A DNA stretch of 64,000 bases from Stenogyne calaminthoides (taxonomy: Eukaryota; Streptophyta; Magnoliopsida; Lamiales; Lamiaceae): NCBI GenBank assembly GCA_037126765.1, contig JBBCBC010000032.1:2170001-2234000 (forward strand), read 5' to 3'. Every line of letters begins with the position of its first letter. The first letter of the stretch is position 1. Made by a program: the position numbers and the translations under genes. A model generated the notes under the pieces. That model was not told where the DNA came from. It was given only the letters and a program-made list of their open reading frames with translations, and ran no database searches. This document shows positions 1-12,269 of the stretch, one piece after another.

Positions 1-475
1 TCACTTGAGCCCTCTTTTAGGAAATCTAAATCCCCAGAAAAGGGTTGTGAGAAGCATGGGAAAAGCCAAAAAGACTCTATTCTCAAGGCCGAACTGAAGG
101 CCTTGTTGAAGGTATCGAAGCCTGTCGCCGCAGGATACTTGTAACTTCTGTGGGGCAGGCCTTCCTTAAGGAGCTACATGAAGGCCTGCTCGATGCCAGA
201 GACATTGCTCACTTCGTGAAGACGGGCTTCACAAGCAAGAGAGAAGGGCTTCACAGAGAAGCTGAACATCAAAGCCGCTCTGGATGACATGACGCCCTCT
301 CCTGCCTTCAAAGGAGATCAGACCCTTCCTACTAGCCACCCTGCCCGTGATGCGCCAACCTGCTCTGAAGCTGCCTCATGGGGACGACATCTCTCCAGAG
401 CTGCCGGCTGCCAAGGAGGCCTTCTACGACGTGTTCTCTTCTCGGAATGAACAGTCACAGGATCAAACCTATTGA
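1..475 (+). pseudogene. Frame-broken coding remnant of unknown family
   Basis: This stretch is clearly richer in G and C than the AT-rich DNA after it and has coding-like composition, but no frame stays open. Frame 1 is open until a TAA near 142. A second frame then reads ILVTSVGQAFLKELHEGLLD and on through a phenylalanine- and lysine-rich stretch. A third frame reads ELPAAKEAFYDVFSSRNEQS and stops with TGA at 473-475. A possible poly(A) signal AATAAA lies at 505-510. The pattern suggests the 3' end of an old gene or transposon ORF with at least two frameshifts, entering from the left window edge. I do not recognise the family and assign no function. Confidence 0.4.
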
Positions 476-970
476 GTCATCTCTGTTCTTGTTCTTTTTT
501 TGGTAATAAAATAGTTATGTTCAGACTCCGAGTGTTCCATTTCTTGTATTGAATACTACAATTCTATTTCACTTAAGTTCTCTAAATGCTTCAGTTACAT
601 CACATATTATTCAGAGGTGTGTTACTACTTTACTTTCGCATGCTGGCCAATCTCTTCAGGTTTTTCTTTCTATTTCATTTGGGTTAATATTTAATTATAT
701 TGAAAAATATATATTAACAAACCCTTAAGAGATACATGCATGAATATTATTACATTATAACATGATACAATTAACTCAATATAAAAGAAATAGAAGAAAA
801 AGTAACAAACCATGCAGAAGAAATGCTAAATTAAAATGAATTTGTTTTACTCAATATTATATTACCTAATGTGACACAATTATCGCTTTAAAGTTGTGAG
901 GGTTGAAGCTGCTTTCATACAAGCATCTTTTTTTCTAGCTAGTGTAACAACTACTTTACTTGGCCATGGT
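476..970. other. AT-rich intergenic stretch
   Basis: Apart from the AATAAA near 505 that may belong to the preceding remnant, I see no gene, RNA or repeat boundary here. Confidence 0.5.
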
Positions 971-1196
971 TAGGGATGTAGATGAACCAAGCCGTTCGCG
1001 AACTATTCGGATCTCGTCTCGAAAATATTCTTTCGAATTCGTTCACGAGTCGAGCTCGATTATTTTATCGAGCTGAACTCGAACATGATGGTATCCGACT
1101 ATTCGGCTCAAAAGCTCGCGAACAGGTTCGTTTACGAAGCTCGCAAACATGTTCACGAATAACCTCGTTAATAAGTTTTGTGAACAGGTTCGGTAT
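971..1196. repeat. Truncated hAT-like repeat, TTCG/GCTCG rich
   Basis: It begins with TAGGGATGTAGATGAACC, a terminus like that of the intact hAT-type MITE at 55048. It continues as alternating GAGCTCG, TTCGCGAAC and GAACTCG motifs with strong self-complementarity. No matching 3' terminus is visible after the GTTCGGTATATG end, so the copy is probably truncated. The 73-codon ORF across it is a by-product of the repeat. Confidence 0.5.
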
Positions 1197-2078
1197 ATGT
1201 TAATTTCTAATTGGTTTATGCTTTTCTTTTTGTCGGATTATTAATAGTTCATGCATGATCAACAGAACAACCTACTACCCTATATTTGCATGATCAATAA
1301 CTACTCATACGTTACATTAATCATCTCATTTCTTAATTTGTGCAAAACGACAGCAATGTTCAAATAATTAATTCAAAAAGACTACTATGTACCAACATTT
1401 TCATATATTAAGAAGATAAAGAGAATTATGATTATCATAATTGGTTGCCAACAAAATATAACTCACGCAACCTCTAATTTTAATGGCACGATCCTTTTTA
1501 CAGGGCAAGCATAAATTCGATTATTTTAAAGAGAATCCATCGTTATTCGAGAATTAAAATCATGTCATGTACATTTACATTGGATACATGGAAGACCAGA
1601 AAATATACGCTATTAGAAGAAGTTGAGTAACACTCTTATAAATTAAATTTATACATGAATTTTATAAATGTTATGAATAAATTGTATCACTGTTATATAT
1701 AAATGCTATCACTGTTAATAGGGACGGATCTAAAAAATTCATGACGGGAGCTCAAAAAATATACAAATAATAAAATACATTAAAATTGAGATAGTGAGGA
1801 GTGGTTTGGGTACCTTTTGTCTGCTTCCGTGTTGAAGCCTGGAGGGTGTCCAAAGCCGGACTTACTATATTTCAGATTTTGTGCCAAAAAAAGTTTAAAT
1901 CCTTCATATTTTATATTATATAAAAGTAAAATGATTAGAGCTGATCTTGTACAAAAAAATATTTAGATCCTTCACATTTTGTATAATAAAAGTAAAAGAA
2001 ACAAACGAAACTGTAAGGTTCTGAACACACAATCTGCACCCGTATCATGTCTAATAAATAAAAGAGAAACCAATATAT
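1197..2078. other. AT-rich intergenic stretch
   Basis: No gene is visible. Around 1720-1990 there is transposon-like debris: GGGACGGATCTAAAAAATTC, followed by two similar stretches of the type AGATCCTTCACATTTT. I could not define its ends. Confidence 0.4.
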
Positions 2079-2190
2079 GGGTGTTTCTTACTATAGTCAC
2101 GATTTCGTACTGACTGTCAACAGTCGAGGTTTAAAATCGCGCCATGTGTCGTCGTACTATGTTGTACTAACCTGCTACCTGTTGTACAAA
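2079..2190. repeat. Fragment of a dispersed repeat with GGGTGTTTCTTA end
   Basis: GGGTGTTTCTTACTATAGTC followed by GTACTGACTGTCAACAGTC and CCTGCTACCTGTTGTAC recurs in inverted orientation at about 18120-18331. The shared outer end GGGTGTTTCTTA suggests one transposon family terminus. The opposite end was not found in either copy. Confidence 0.5.
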
Positions 2191-2290
2191 TGGATTATTA
2201 TTTAAATATTTTTTTAATTACATTTTGTAATTTATATTTTTACCCTCTTCTAAAACAAATTTAAAAAATATTAGTTTAAGAATATCTTAA

Positions 2291-5161
2291 TCTTAATACT
2301 ATATATTGGTAAACCTAATTCAACTTATGTGGCGAAACCACGTCGGTCTGCGTAAAGCCCAATTCAACCAGATTATTTCGTTTCAAAATCGTATACTCTC
2401 ATTAAAAGTTATAATTTAAGATAAATCTTTAATTGTCGAATTAAATTAATTATAAAAATATACTTACACGTCCAAATCTCTTATGTTTAACACAAGGTTT
2501 TTTTTTTTTACATAATCTGTCTAATTAAATATAATATTTGTTTATATAAATATCCTCACAAGTCACGCCCATTACCCCATATCATATTTATTTATATAGG
2601 TTCTCCAAGTCAAGTCCACACGCCCATACCCTGTCTGAGGTCTCTTCTTTTACGTTCGTAACAATTTTTTTAATTTAATGAATTTGTTAGTACGATGTTA
2701 TTTTGTATATTGATCTAATTTGATAAATTTATTAATTTAATTTTTATTTGTATATTGCAGGTAGCACTCAATTAATAAGTATTTTTTTTTAATTTTATAA
2801 ATTTGTTAATCTGATTTTGTTTTGTTATTGCAGTGAATATTGAGGTAAATAATATAAATTTCTGAATTGATTTGTTAATCTGATTTTGTTTTGTTATTGC
2901 AGTGAGTATTGAGGTAAATAATTTAAATTTCTGAATTAGTTATGAATGTTTATTACAATTGTGAAATTAAATTAATTGATTTTGTTTTGTATATTGCAGA
3001 GACTATGAATATAAGAAATTTGAGTTTTTGAATTGGTTGTGAATGTTTATTGCAATTGTGTAATTAAATTAAATATTTAATTTAGAGTTTTTTCTTTTTT
3101 ATTCATAGTGATAATGCTCATGTTTTTGTTTTTTATATTGCAGGGAGTATTGAGATAAATAATTTGAATTCATTTGTTTTTTATATTGCAGTGAGTATTG
3201 AGTAAATAATTTGAGTTTTGAATTTATTATAATTGATTTATTATTTTTTTATAGCGATTATTCTAATTTGATAATTTTGTTAATCTGAATTTGTTTAGTG
3301 TATTGCAATGTTTCTTCTTTTTTGTTCATAGTGATTCTTTTAACTTGATAAATTTGATAAATATTTCCTATACAAAGTCTTTGAAAAAATCTAATTGTCT
3401 GAAAAGATTAAATTAAAATTTTAATCTATCTAATTAAATTAAATATTTTTTTATCATATTTATTTATTAATATATGCTACGTTCATTTATAAATATATAT
3501 TTACATCCTTCAGGTATCGTATATGCAGCTGCATATAAATAAATATTTTTAGATATCTTATATAGCCGACATGATTAAAATCGCACGTCCAAATTAATAC
3601 TAAAATATAACGAAAACATATCTTATGAAAATCATAATATAAGACGACAATCATGAAATAAATAAATAAATTTGATAAATATATATTGTATATATTGCAT
3701 GGATATTAAGGTAAACAATTTAAGTTATGAATTCCTTATGAATGTATATTACAATTGTGTAGTTATTTTGTATATTGCAGATGCACGGAGTATTAAGGTA
3801 AGTAATTTGAGTGTTAAATTAGTTGTGGATGAATTTCTTCTGATTTGTTCATAGCTATTAATATTCACGTTTTGTATATATTGCAGGACCGGAGTATTGA
3901 GGTAAGTAATTTGAATTATAATTTTGTTTCTAATTTTATGAATTTTTTAATCTGATTTTGTGTTGTATATTTAATCTAATTTTATTATTTTATATTGCAG
4001 TGAGTATTGAGTTAAGTAACTTGAGTTATGAATTGATTATGAATGTTTATTATAATTGTGTAATTATTTTATATATTGTAAGGAGTTTTTTTATATTGCA
4101 CGTAGTATTGAGGTAAGTAATTTGAGTGTTGGATTAGTTACGGGGAAATTTCTTCTAATTTGTTCTATTTAATTTGATTTTATTATTTTATATTGCAGAG
4201 AGTATTGAGTAAGTAATTTGAATTATGAATTGGTTATGAATGGTTTTTTTGCAATTGTGTAATTATTTTGTATATTGCAGGGATTTTTTTTTTTATATTG
4301 CACGGAGTATTGAGATAAGTAATCTGAGCTTTGAATTAATTGTGCAATAGTTTCTTTTAATCTGTTCATAGCTATTAATATTCACGTTTTGTATATATTG
4401 CAGGGAACATTAAGTAATTTGAGTTATGAATTTGTAATGAATGTTTATAGCATTTGTATAATTATTTTGTGTATTGTTGGGAGTTTTTTTATATTGCACG
4501 AAGTATTAAGGTAAGTAATTTGAGTGTTGAATTAGTTGTGGATGGGTTTCTTCTAAAACGTTCATAGCTATTAATATTCGTATGTATTGCAGGGATTATT
4601 GTGGTAAGTAATTTGAATTATAAATTCGTTTGCAGGGAGTTTTTTTTTTATATTGCACAAAATATTGAGGTAAATAATTTGAGTGTTGAATTAGTTTTAG
4701 AGAAGTTTCTTTTAATCTGTTCATAGCTATTATATTTACGTTTTGTATATACTGCATGACGTATTAAGGAAAATAATTTTAGTTATGAATTCATATGCAT
4801 GTTCATTCTAGATTTGCTCTGGATGAAGTGACAGACACTTGCCTTCAGATGAATAATTTTTATATTGATGATAGCATAGAAAGTGTTGCAGACAACTGCA
4901 AACCACTCACCACTTTAAAAATTATATTAGAGTTTTGCCTTTTATTTGCTTAATTGCTTTATTTTTTTCATCAAACTCCTTGATATAGCAATAATATTAG
5001 CCACAAATGAATAAAAAATATTTGTCATTCATAATAGAAAAAAATTAATTCGCATTTTCAAATTGTGAAATCTTTCATAATATATAAATGAAAACATTAG
5101 AATTTATTTTATAACATTAAAATTATTTCAACCCCGCTTAATACGCGGATATACGAACTAG
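2291..5161 (+). mobile_element. Non-autonomous Helitron
   Basis: The 5' end TCTTAATACTATATATTGG follows an A at 2290. The 3' end is CTAG at 5158-5161, followed by T at 5162. Just inside the 3' end is a short GC-rich hairpin, CCGC-(7 nt)-GCGG at 5134-5148, in an otherwise AT-rich context. A TC start, a subterminal hairpin, a CTRR end and insertion between A and T are the defining Helitron features. There is no Rep/helicase ORF, so it depends on another element for movement. The first few hundred bases hold a promoter-like AT-rich stretch, and most of the rest is the repeat array described separately. Confidence 0.75.
2750..4790 (+). repeat. Tandem array with splice-site-like units inside the Helitron
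   Basis: Roughly 18 imperfect units, spaced about 50-130 bp apart, repeat a core TATTGCAG, then about 11 nt of the type GGAGTATTGAG, then GTAAGTAATTTGAGT. Longer units add GAATTAGTTATGAATG and ACAATTGTGTAATTATTTTG. Good examples begin near 2826, 2893, 3881, 3991, 4190, 4398 and 4586. Some units carry TTGCAC instead of TTGCAG. Each complete unit resembles a plant 3' splice site, a microexon-sized spacer and a 5' splice site. The 60-codon ORF inside it is not a gene. Confidence 0.7.
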
Positions 5162-5306
5162 TATACGTATAATTAGATAAATTAAAATTGATTTTCAATC
5201 AAATATAACCTTTATTTTTTGAGACATAAAATTCAAGATTCAACCATCATTAAAATCAACCACCATTAGAACCCTTATTCTTGACGAATAAATTAAGAGG
5301 AAATCA

Positions 5307-7423
5307 TGTTGGTCCCGGTGCAAACGAGTCTTACACGTGTATGGGGGGGAATACACATGTTCAGTGTTTTTAAAACTTTTTCTGACTGAGGTCAGCTTGG
5401 GTCAGATAATCCTGAAGATTAGGTCCTGAGAAGCACAGATCGCTCTGAGTCAAAATCTACTGAGACAGTGATCCTGAGCTGCTTTCAGATACCTCAGATA
5501 ATCCCAACTGAGTCCTGAGTGTCAGAGATCCTGAGTTGCTTGGATCAGATAACTAACTTACTGAACCCTCAGAAGAGTAAGTTCAGTTTGGTAACTATCT
5601 GTTCTAGCTACTCAGATGTGCGGAATGGTTGGCCCTTTAGTTTATACTCGTTTTAAACTTTGCTGAAAACCTTCCTTTTATGGAATAGTGATTAGGCTGT
5701 GATTCAGTTATGCAACTTCAGTGGATTGATTCCAACTGAATATCAGTGAAAAATATGATTTCAAATTCGAGTCAATGCAACAGTTAAGCACAGATAATGA
5801 AAGCAATAAACAACACAACAATTATAGTGGTTCAGAGACTCAAGCTCCTACGTCCACTCTTTATGATCCTCAGAGAAATTCACTAATCACTTATGAGCTT
5901 TCTGACTACCTCGCGTAGTTTACTTACTCAACTCGGCCCTGAGCTTTCTGACTACTCCACGTAGTTTACTTACTCAACCCGACCTTGAGTTTTCTGACTA
6001 CCTCCGTAGTTTACTAACTCAAACACAAACAAGCTTTTAAACTACCTCTGTAGCTTACTAACTTCTCCTCTAGAGTTTTCTGACTACTCCGTGTAGTTTA
6101 CTAACTCTTTACAACTCTTATCACCAACAAACACACTCCAACTACCTTCTCAAGGGTTTGGGGTTTCTCGGTTGGTTTCCAACTAGGATGAGATATCCTT
6201 TACAATGAAGCACAATGCAAAGGGTTAGGATATCTTGACTAAGCTTTGGATATGTCTTATCAAGCTAGGCTTAGTTTAGTGAGCTCTCTTCAATATAAAA
6301 GCACTTGGGAAATTCTAAGTTTTTCGAGTGCTTTATCTTTGCGAGAATAAGTTTGAGCTTCTTGAGTTGCTTATAAATTTCTCGTAACCTTACAATGTAG
6401 AGGGTGACCAGTATTTATAGGCATACACCAAGGTCAATTTTGAAAACTATCCGTTGGAGAGATAACCCGTGAGTTTCCTCTTATGGGGTGTGTGAGAACG
6501 GCTATATTTAGGGTTTGAAACTCCCTAACACGTTTTAGGCAATAACCTTTCATGTAGCCGGTCTTCACTTTTTGCAGTCGGGAACTTTTGTACATCTGAC
6601 ATCTTTTTTCAAATGACACATCCTTTGTCGATTGTCGGTATGGTACAATGTTGTCTTCCTCTTTTTGACTTTTGTCTCCAGTTAAAGGTAGACACCTTCA
6701 ACGGCTCTTTTGGTTACAAACTCTGAGTTGATATAACCTTAACAACACTTTGTCTTAGTTCCTTTTTATGCATGATGAGAATGTCTTGGGCAATATCTAT
6801 TTTCTAAGGAATCGCGATTTTTTCGATGATTGCATCCTTGAGATAGATATTTTTGATTGCCTCGGAACATTCGGAGTTTATCGAGCATTCAAAGACATTC
6901 TTGAGTCTTGATAATTCTTTGTGCCTTGATATTCTTGATCTTCAATCTTGATCTTGATCTTGCGTCTTGAGTCTTGAGTCTTGAGTCTTGAGTCTTGACG
7001 TCTTCGAGTCTTGGCGTCTTGATTCTTCCGAGTCTTCAAACGATATCTTGGTGATATATTGAGTCTTCATTCTGAGTCTTCAGTTCCTCAATTTCATACT
7101 GAGTCTTCTTGATATCTCGGTTTCTCAATCGAAGTCTTGATTCTCGATTTCTCACCGAGTCTTGATTCTCGATTTCTCCATCGAGTCTTGAAACTTGATT
7201 TCATTAATCGAAACTTCGGTTTCTTGAAACATCTTGAGTTCTTGAGTCTTGAGAACCTATCCCGATCTATATCTGGCGACTATACATTTTGCGAGATAAC
7301 ATCACGAATACTCTAAAACTGAATCCTGACTCAACTATCAAGATCATTCTGAACATGTCATACTCAGGGGTTTTGGGATCTTAATCAAAATCATATATCT
7401 TTTATTAAATTCATCTCCCAACA
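5307..7423 (-). repeat. 3' LTR of the Sirevirus-type element
   Basis: 2117 bp, starting TGTTGGTCCCGGTGCAAACG and ending CATCTCCCAACA on the plus strand. It matches 14156-16257 and the solo LTR at 27846-29893 along its length. Most differences fall at CTGA/TCAG motifs, especially near 6940-7250, where GAGTCTTGAGTCTTG repeats replace CTGAGTCTTCAG-like sequence. Confidence 0.85.
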
Positions 7424-7439
7424 ATTTCCCCCTTTTTGA
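7424..7439 (-). other. Polypurine tract of the Sirevirus-type element
   Basis: On the minus strand this reads TCAAAAAGGGGGAAAT, directly against the TGTTGGG start of the 3' LTR. This is the expected position of the plus-strand primer. Confidence 0.75.
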
Positions 7440-7895
7440 TGATGCCAAAACCTATCTTGTTACAAACATATAACCTATACTCAGGTTTCAGTTTATCCTA
7501 TTACAAGATTGGTTATGTCTCCCCACAATTTCCTAATCAGAGAATCTCCTAATAATTTCAGAGAATCTCCCAACAGTTATTCTTTCAACAATTTCTTCAG
7601 TAATGAATCTTCTTAAATAGTTCATCACCAAATACTTAAACAGTTTCCCTTTATCAACACACAATCAGTTCAGAGACATTCATTTAGCATATCAAATATA
7701 AAAGACATGTAAATAAGATAATGAGATATTATCTTTTGAGCATAAATGATAAGTTTTCATTGATGATTGGTGTACCATTACAGATTACATTGAGTCTTAT
7801 CAACAAAATCAAAAAGACAAAAAATTTAAAGATTACAGAATCTTCCGAGTCTTCAGTCTTCAATCTTCAGATTTGGCTCTTCAGTCTTCTGCTCT
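7440..7895. other. Non-coding spacer between third ORF and 3' LTR
   Basis: AT-rich retrotransposon sequence with repeated AATCTCC and TTCTTCAG motifs and no supportable ORF. Sireviruses often have non-coding sequence here. Confidence 0.5.
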
Positions 7896-10800
7896 TTAGT
7901 TTGCTTCTTCTTCAACTTCATCAGCGGGCACCTCCAGGTTGAACATTCCGAAATACCTCTTCTTCAGCTTATTTCTCTCCTTAATAATATCCGGACTGTT
8001 TCCTGTCAAACCCAACTGACCAGCATACTGAGCAATTTCTTGAGTAATGGCCTTCTCATTCACCAAGCCATTACCAAGTCTTGGAGGAGGGTAGGAATAT
8101 GGACCAGGGGCAACTATCTGTACCTTTCCTTCATCAGCTAAGTTCATCCAACTTTGGAGATATTTTGGATAGAAGGTTAGGAGATATTCAATGAACGCTT
8201 CATCCTGATCTGAGTTTTCCCCTCTCCACTCCCTGAGCACATCATAATAGAACCAGAAGGTTCTCTTGACCTCTTCCCACATATCGTTGAGTTTGATAGG
8301 CATCCATTTATCAACGTGTGGCCACTTCAGTGCTTTTGATGTCTCTTTCCTCTTGCTCGCAAACTTCTTGAATTCACTCCTTCGCTTCTGCTCTTCGTCT
8401 ATCTTCTTTCTGATCACAGACGCGCCTGAGACCGAAGCAGCAGCTTTCTTAGCTTGTCCTATCTGGAGTGTCTTCAGAGCATCTCTTGTGTTGAAGACTT
8501 TCTTCTGAGGTTGAGACTCAGATTCTTCAGTTCCTTCATCATCCAGAATCAGCTTTCTCTGGATTGGCTTAGAAGCCTTCGCACGCTTGCTCCCAGGTTG
8601 AACAATGCCCAAGACTTTCCTCTTCATAGGCAATTCAGCAGCAGCCTGGCTTGTTCCAACCTTAGTTCTAGCACTCAGTTTCTCTCTTGCAACATCAAGC
8701 ATGGTTTCTCGTAAACTCGAGTGTAGATAGTTTCTCCACCGAGCGAACTTCATCTTGTCAAGAGCCGACTTCATTTAAGGCTTTGGATAGATTATACATT
8801 TCAACATCTTTCTGCGCCTTTTTCTTCAAAGTACATGCCAATAATTTCCTGAAGTCTTCACCTTCCTTTTCCCCCTTCTTGGCACCGTAATTTGGAAGAA
8901 GTCTGGAGAGTGCTGTGTCCATGTGATATTTCTCTTTGCTCACACAACGCACCTCTCCTGTTATCTGATCTTGTTCGTCTTCCAACCTCCTGAGATGGTT
9001 CTTGGCCACAGAAAATTCTTCAGATAAATGGGCAAACTGGCCAGAGAGTGCTTCTTTAAACATCTTTGTCATCTTGGTCATGAGCATTGAGCTCATTTCC
9101 TCAACAACAGATTTGATCAGCTCCTCATTCCTCTCTGCCAATTTCACCTCTAGAAATGCAGTATTCTCCTAGTGCTTCTGTTTGATTCGGCCTTTCACTC
9201 GCCTTGACTCCTCCAAACTTTTCATTCAAATTTTATCTTCCATGGAGGTCATCTGTGAGGTCAGAGTGTTTTGGATTTGCACCAGTTCAGAAGAGTGACC
9301 AAGGTTCTCCATCTTCTGAGCTTGGCTGGCCAATGTTTCTTCCATTTGAGCAATTTTGTTCATCATTGGCTCAACCTTCTCAAGCTTTCCCATCAAGGGA
9401 GTGAGGTCAATCTCAGGAACCTTCTGCACCTCCTGTGCTGACTGATCATCCTGAGGTTCAAACACAACCTGAGGGTCGGTCTGTACCTGAGCTTCAGCTT
9501 CATCCTGAGCTCCAGTCTCCAACTGAGCCTCGGTCTGTATATCAAACAATTCAGAATTAAAGATAGAACTTTCAGTAACTTTGGCATAATTGTTAATAGT
9601 GCCAAAAGGTACCTGAAGAGTGCTAGCTTCAGTCTAAGGTTGACCGATTTCAGGTTGATCAGCACCAGAAGTATCCTTCTCCATCTGAGACTGATCCTCA
9701 GCATCTCCCTGTTGGTCCCCGTCTTGAAATTTGTCTCTGCTGCTAGGGGCACCAACTCGATAGCTCTCCTCTCAATTTATCTTCCTCTGAACCAAATTTC
9801 ATCAAAATCGGAGTTTTTCATCCCGAGCTTTGTCCTCTGAACCACGAGAAGTCGGTCAGGAAGGTTGTCTCCTCATTCCACCAGTCTTCCCCTCTGAATG
9901 CAGCAATATCAAGCATCTCGGGAAGAGTCTGATTGAGGATGAACACAGTCGACCTTAATCTGAAGAAGACATCTTGAAGATCAGGGTATGAGCTGAGCTC
10001 AGGGTAGCGGTCAAGAATGAACCGTTCCCCCTTGCTCCTCCACTCGCCTTCTTCAGCCTCACCCTTCTTCCATCTCGGGCTCTCTGGTTCAGTTGAAGCA
10101 TCAGCTGAGGGATCAAGAAGTAGATCACTCAGGAGCTCATCAAGAATAAGCTGCTCCTGAGTCTCAGCAACGTCTGGATGTTGTGCAGTCAGGTCCTCAG
10201 TTTGCATCTGAGTGGGTTCTGAGGCCTGAGCTGGCATATCCTTAGATTGACTCTGAGTTGGCTCTTCTGGCATGCGGAAGCAAGACTTCTTTGGTAGGAA
10301 TCTCTGAGGCCTGAGTTCCTTTGAAAATTTCCTGAGAAATTTTATCTGAGCTGAGCGATGTCTCAAGCACCTCAGAGAAGACCTGCTCCTCAGTCTGTTC
10401 TTGTGCCTTAGAGATAACCTAAGCCAAAACTTGTAGTGGCGAATTCTGAGCGGTTTGGCTCTCAGGTTGAATCTCTTCAGAATCACTGCCATCTTCATCG
10501 GTGAGAACCACCAATCTTCTGCGCTTGGGAGAGAGGGTTTTCTGCATTTTCAACTTCTCACCCTCCTCCTTCTTTGTCTCCAACAAAGCCTTCCCCCTGG
10601 CTTGTTGGGTCTCTTTTTTAGCAGCTGCAACCGGTGATTCTGTTTTCTTTTCCTTCTTCCCCCTGATGGTCTGCTTCTTCACAGCAATGGGCTTGAAGAG
10701 CACTTTGGACTTGGGGAATGGGGTCGAATTGGCGAAGATATCCTCCTCCTCTCTGCACATCTCCAAAATAAATGCTATTTTGGTTGCATGGTGGATCTTG

Positions 10801-11461
10801 CCTTTAATCGAGATCGCCCCGTCAATCTTCTTGAAGACTTTGGCTTGCTCACTCACCATCTGAATCAGAAATTTCAGCCAGTTGAAGTCAGTGGTGGGTG
10901 AGGCCTCAATCGCCGCCATCAATCGGAGCTTTGGGGTACTGATCTACTCAAAACTCCCCGCAAGGCTCATGATGCTTTTGCTCACAATATCCATCAAAAC
11001 ACGATATTGTGGCTTCAAATGCCTTTTATGCAGTGTAGCCTCAAATTTCACAGGATTCTCAGCAATCTTATCTAAATACTCCTGCTCTCTACCCAACATA
11101 TACATAGCAGGGTCCTCTCCTTTATCACAGAGCTCAAAAACATCATTTAAATTCTTCGGAATAATATATAATTCCCTTTCAAAATCGATGTATTTGGACG
11201 ACCGCTCTAAATGTGATACAGTAATCTTAGAATGCATACCATCCTCTTCATCTATCCTCAAATTACAGATGAATTCGATTACCTCTTTTGCATACTCTTG
11301 ATCCCGATTAAACTTATGACTAGATGGGTGAGTTTAGCCAGTCGAATCATATGCAGAGCCTCCTCTTCTGGCTTTGAGTTGGTTGTGCTATCGAGTGAGA
11401 CAACGAACTCGTACCAAGGCTTGTTGATTTCGGCTAATCTCTCGAACAAGGTTGGGGCCAT
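7896..11461 (-). pseudogene. Broken long third (env-like position) ORF of the Sirevirus
   Basis: About 1100-1200 codons read on the minus strand from an ATG at 11459-11461, but in several frames. The pieces are 11461-11279, 11261-10944, 10922-10419, 10498-9818, 9549-9226, 9147-8758 and 8774-7896. The first pieces are globular. The middle is rich in Glu, Gln and Pro, with basic stretches such as KRRRLVV. The 9549-8758 pieces have coiled-coil-like heptads (Met, Leu and Glu rich). The last 292-residue piece is a basic region followed by a Trp/Tyr-rich domain. There is an in-frame stop near 10941-10946 and at least four frameshifts. No convincing transmembrane segment is visible. Its place between pol and the 3' LTR is that of the env-like ORF of Sireviruses, but its function is unknown. 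Confidence 0.6.
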
Positions 11462-12086
11462 TTTAGATATGAAGAATTGAAGCTTTAAGGTTTGGAGATT
11501 TCTGGGCAAAGGGAATTTTTAATTGCAGAGGATTTGGGAACGAAGGGTTTGATAAAAATTTGGCTTGAATGGCTTATTGGGGTATAAATAGTTTCGAGAT
11601 CGTGGGGAATCGCGTTGGTTAGGTGAAAAGCAACGATTGAGATTAATCTCCGATTAATCGGGTATACGGACAGACGATCTCCGAAAAGTAAGCCGCCAAA
11701 ATATCCTCATTGGTCATTAATGTAACAGAGCATTAAATGACTGTTGACCTTCTTCGGAATTTCAAAAGATCCCGCCCAAAAACATTCCTCAGGTGTTTTG
11801 TATTTATTGCAAATGATTACTGAGCTTCACTTAAGCAATAAATGAGTCGCATGAGTCATTACTTCTTCAGACTAATTTATCTCTATCAGTCTTACTGAGT
11901 ACTGACCTTGATAAAATGTCAGTATAATAATCGAAAATCTTGAATGGGTTCAAGATAATCGAATCTTGACCTTGAAGAACTGAGTTTCGAGACTCGATTC
12001 AAGATTTCCATTTTATCCTAAGCTTCTCAGTAAAATTCTGAGAAAACTTCATGCATCTGAAAACCTTCAATTTTTCAGATTTTACT
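11462..12086. other. Spacer between pol remnant and third ORF
   Basis: Internal retrotransposon sequence without a supportable ORF. It may contain the leader of the third ORF. Confidence 0.45.
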
Positions 12087-12269
12087 CTATACACCTGGAT
12101 CTAACATCCCTAATTCAACTGAAAGTTCCTGAAATCTTGATTCAACCAAAGGTTTAGTCAAGATATCAGCTCTTTGCTTATCAGTATGAATTTTCTCCAT
12201 TCTGATGTCCTTTTTCAATATGATCTCTGATGAAGTTCCTTCTTCAGCTTGATTTCTCTTGAAGTCCAT
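12087..12269 (-). pseudogene. C-terminal tail of copia RNase H/pol
   Basis: A 60-codon fragment contains HTDKQRADILTKPL, which matches the conserved ADxxTKxL block at the extreme C-terminus of Ty1/copia polyproteins. It ends GMLDPGV and stop. Nothing upstream on the minus strand shows integrase or reverse transcriptase, so this is the right-hand remainder of a large internal pol deletion. Confidence 0.75.

Noticed and set aside
3672..3854. 60-codon ORF in the Helitron
   Set aside because: It is a translation of the tandem splice-like repeat array.
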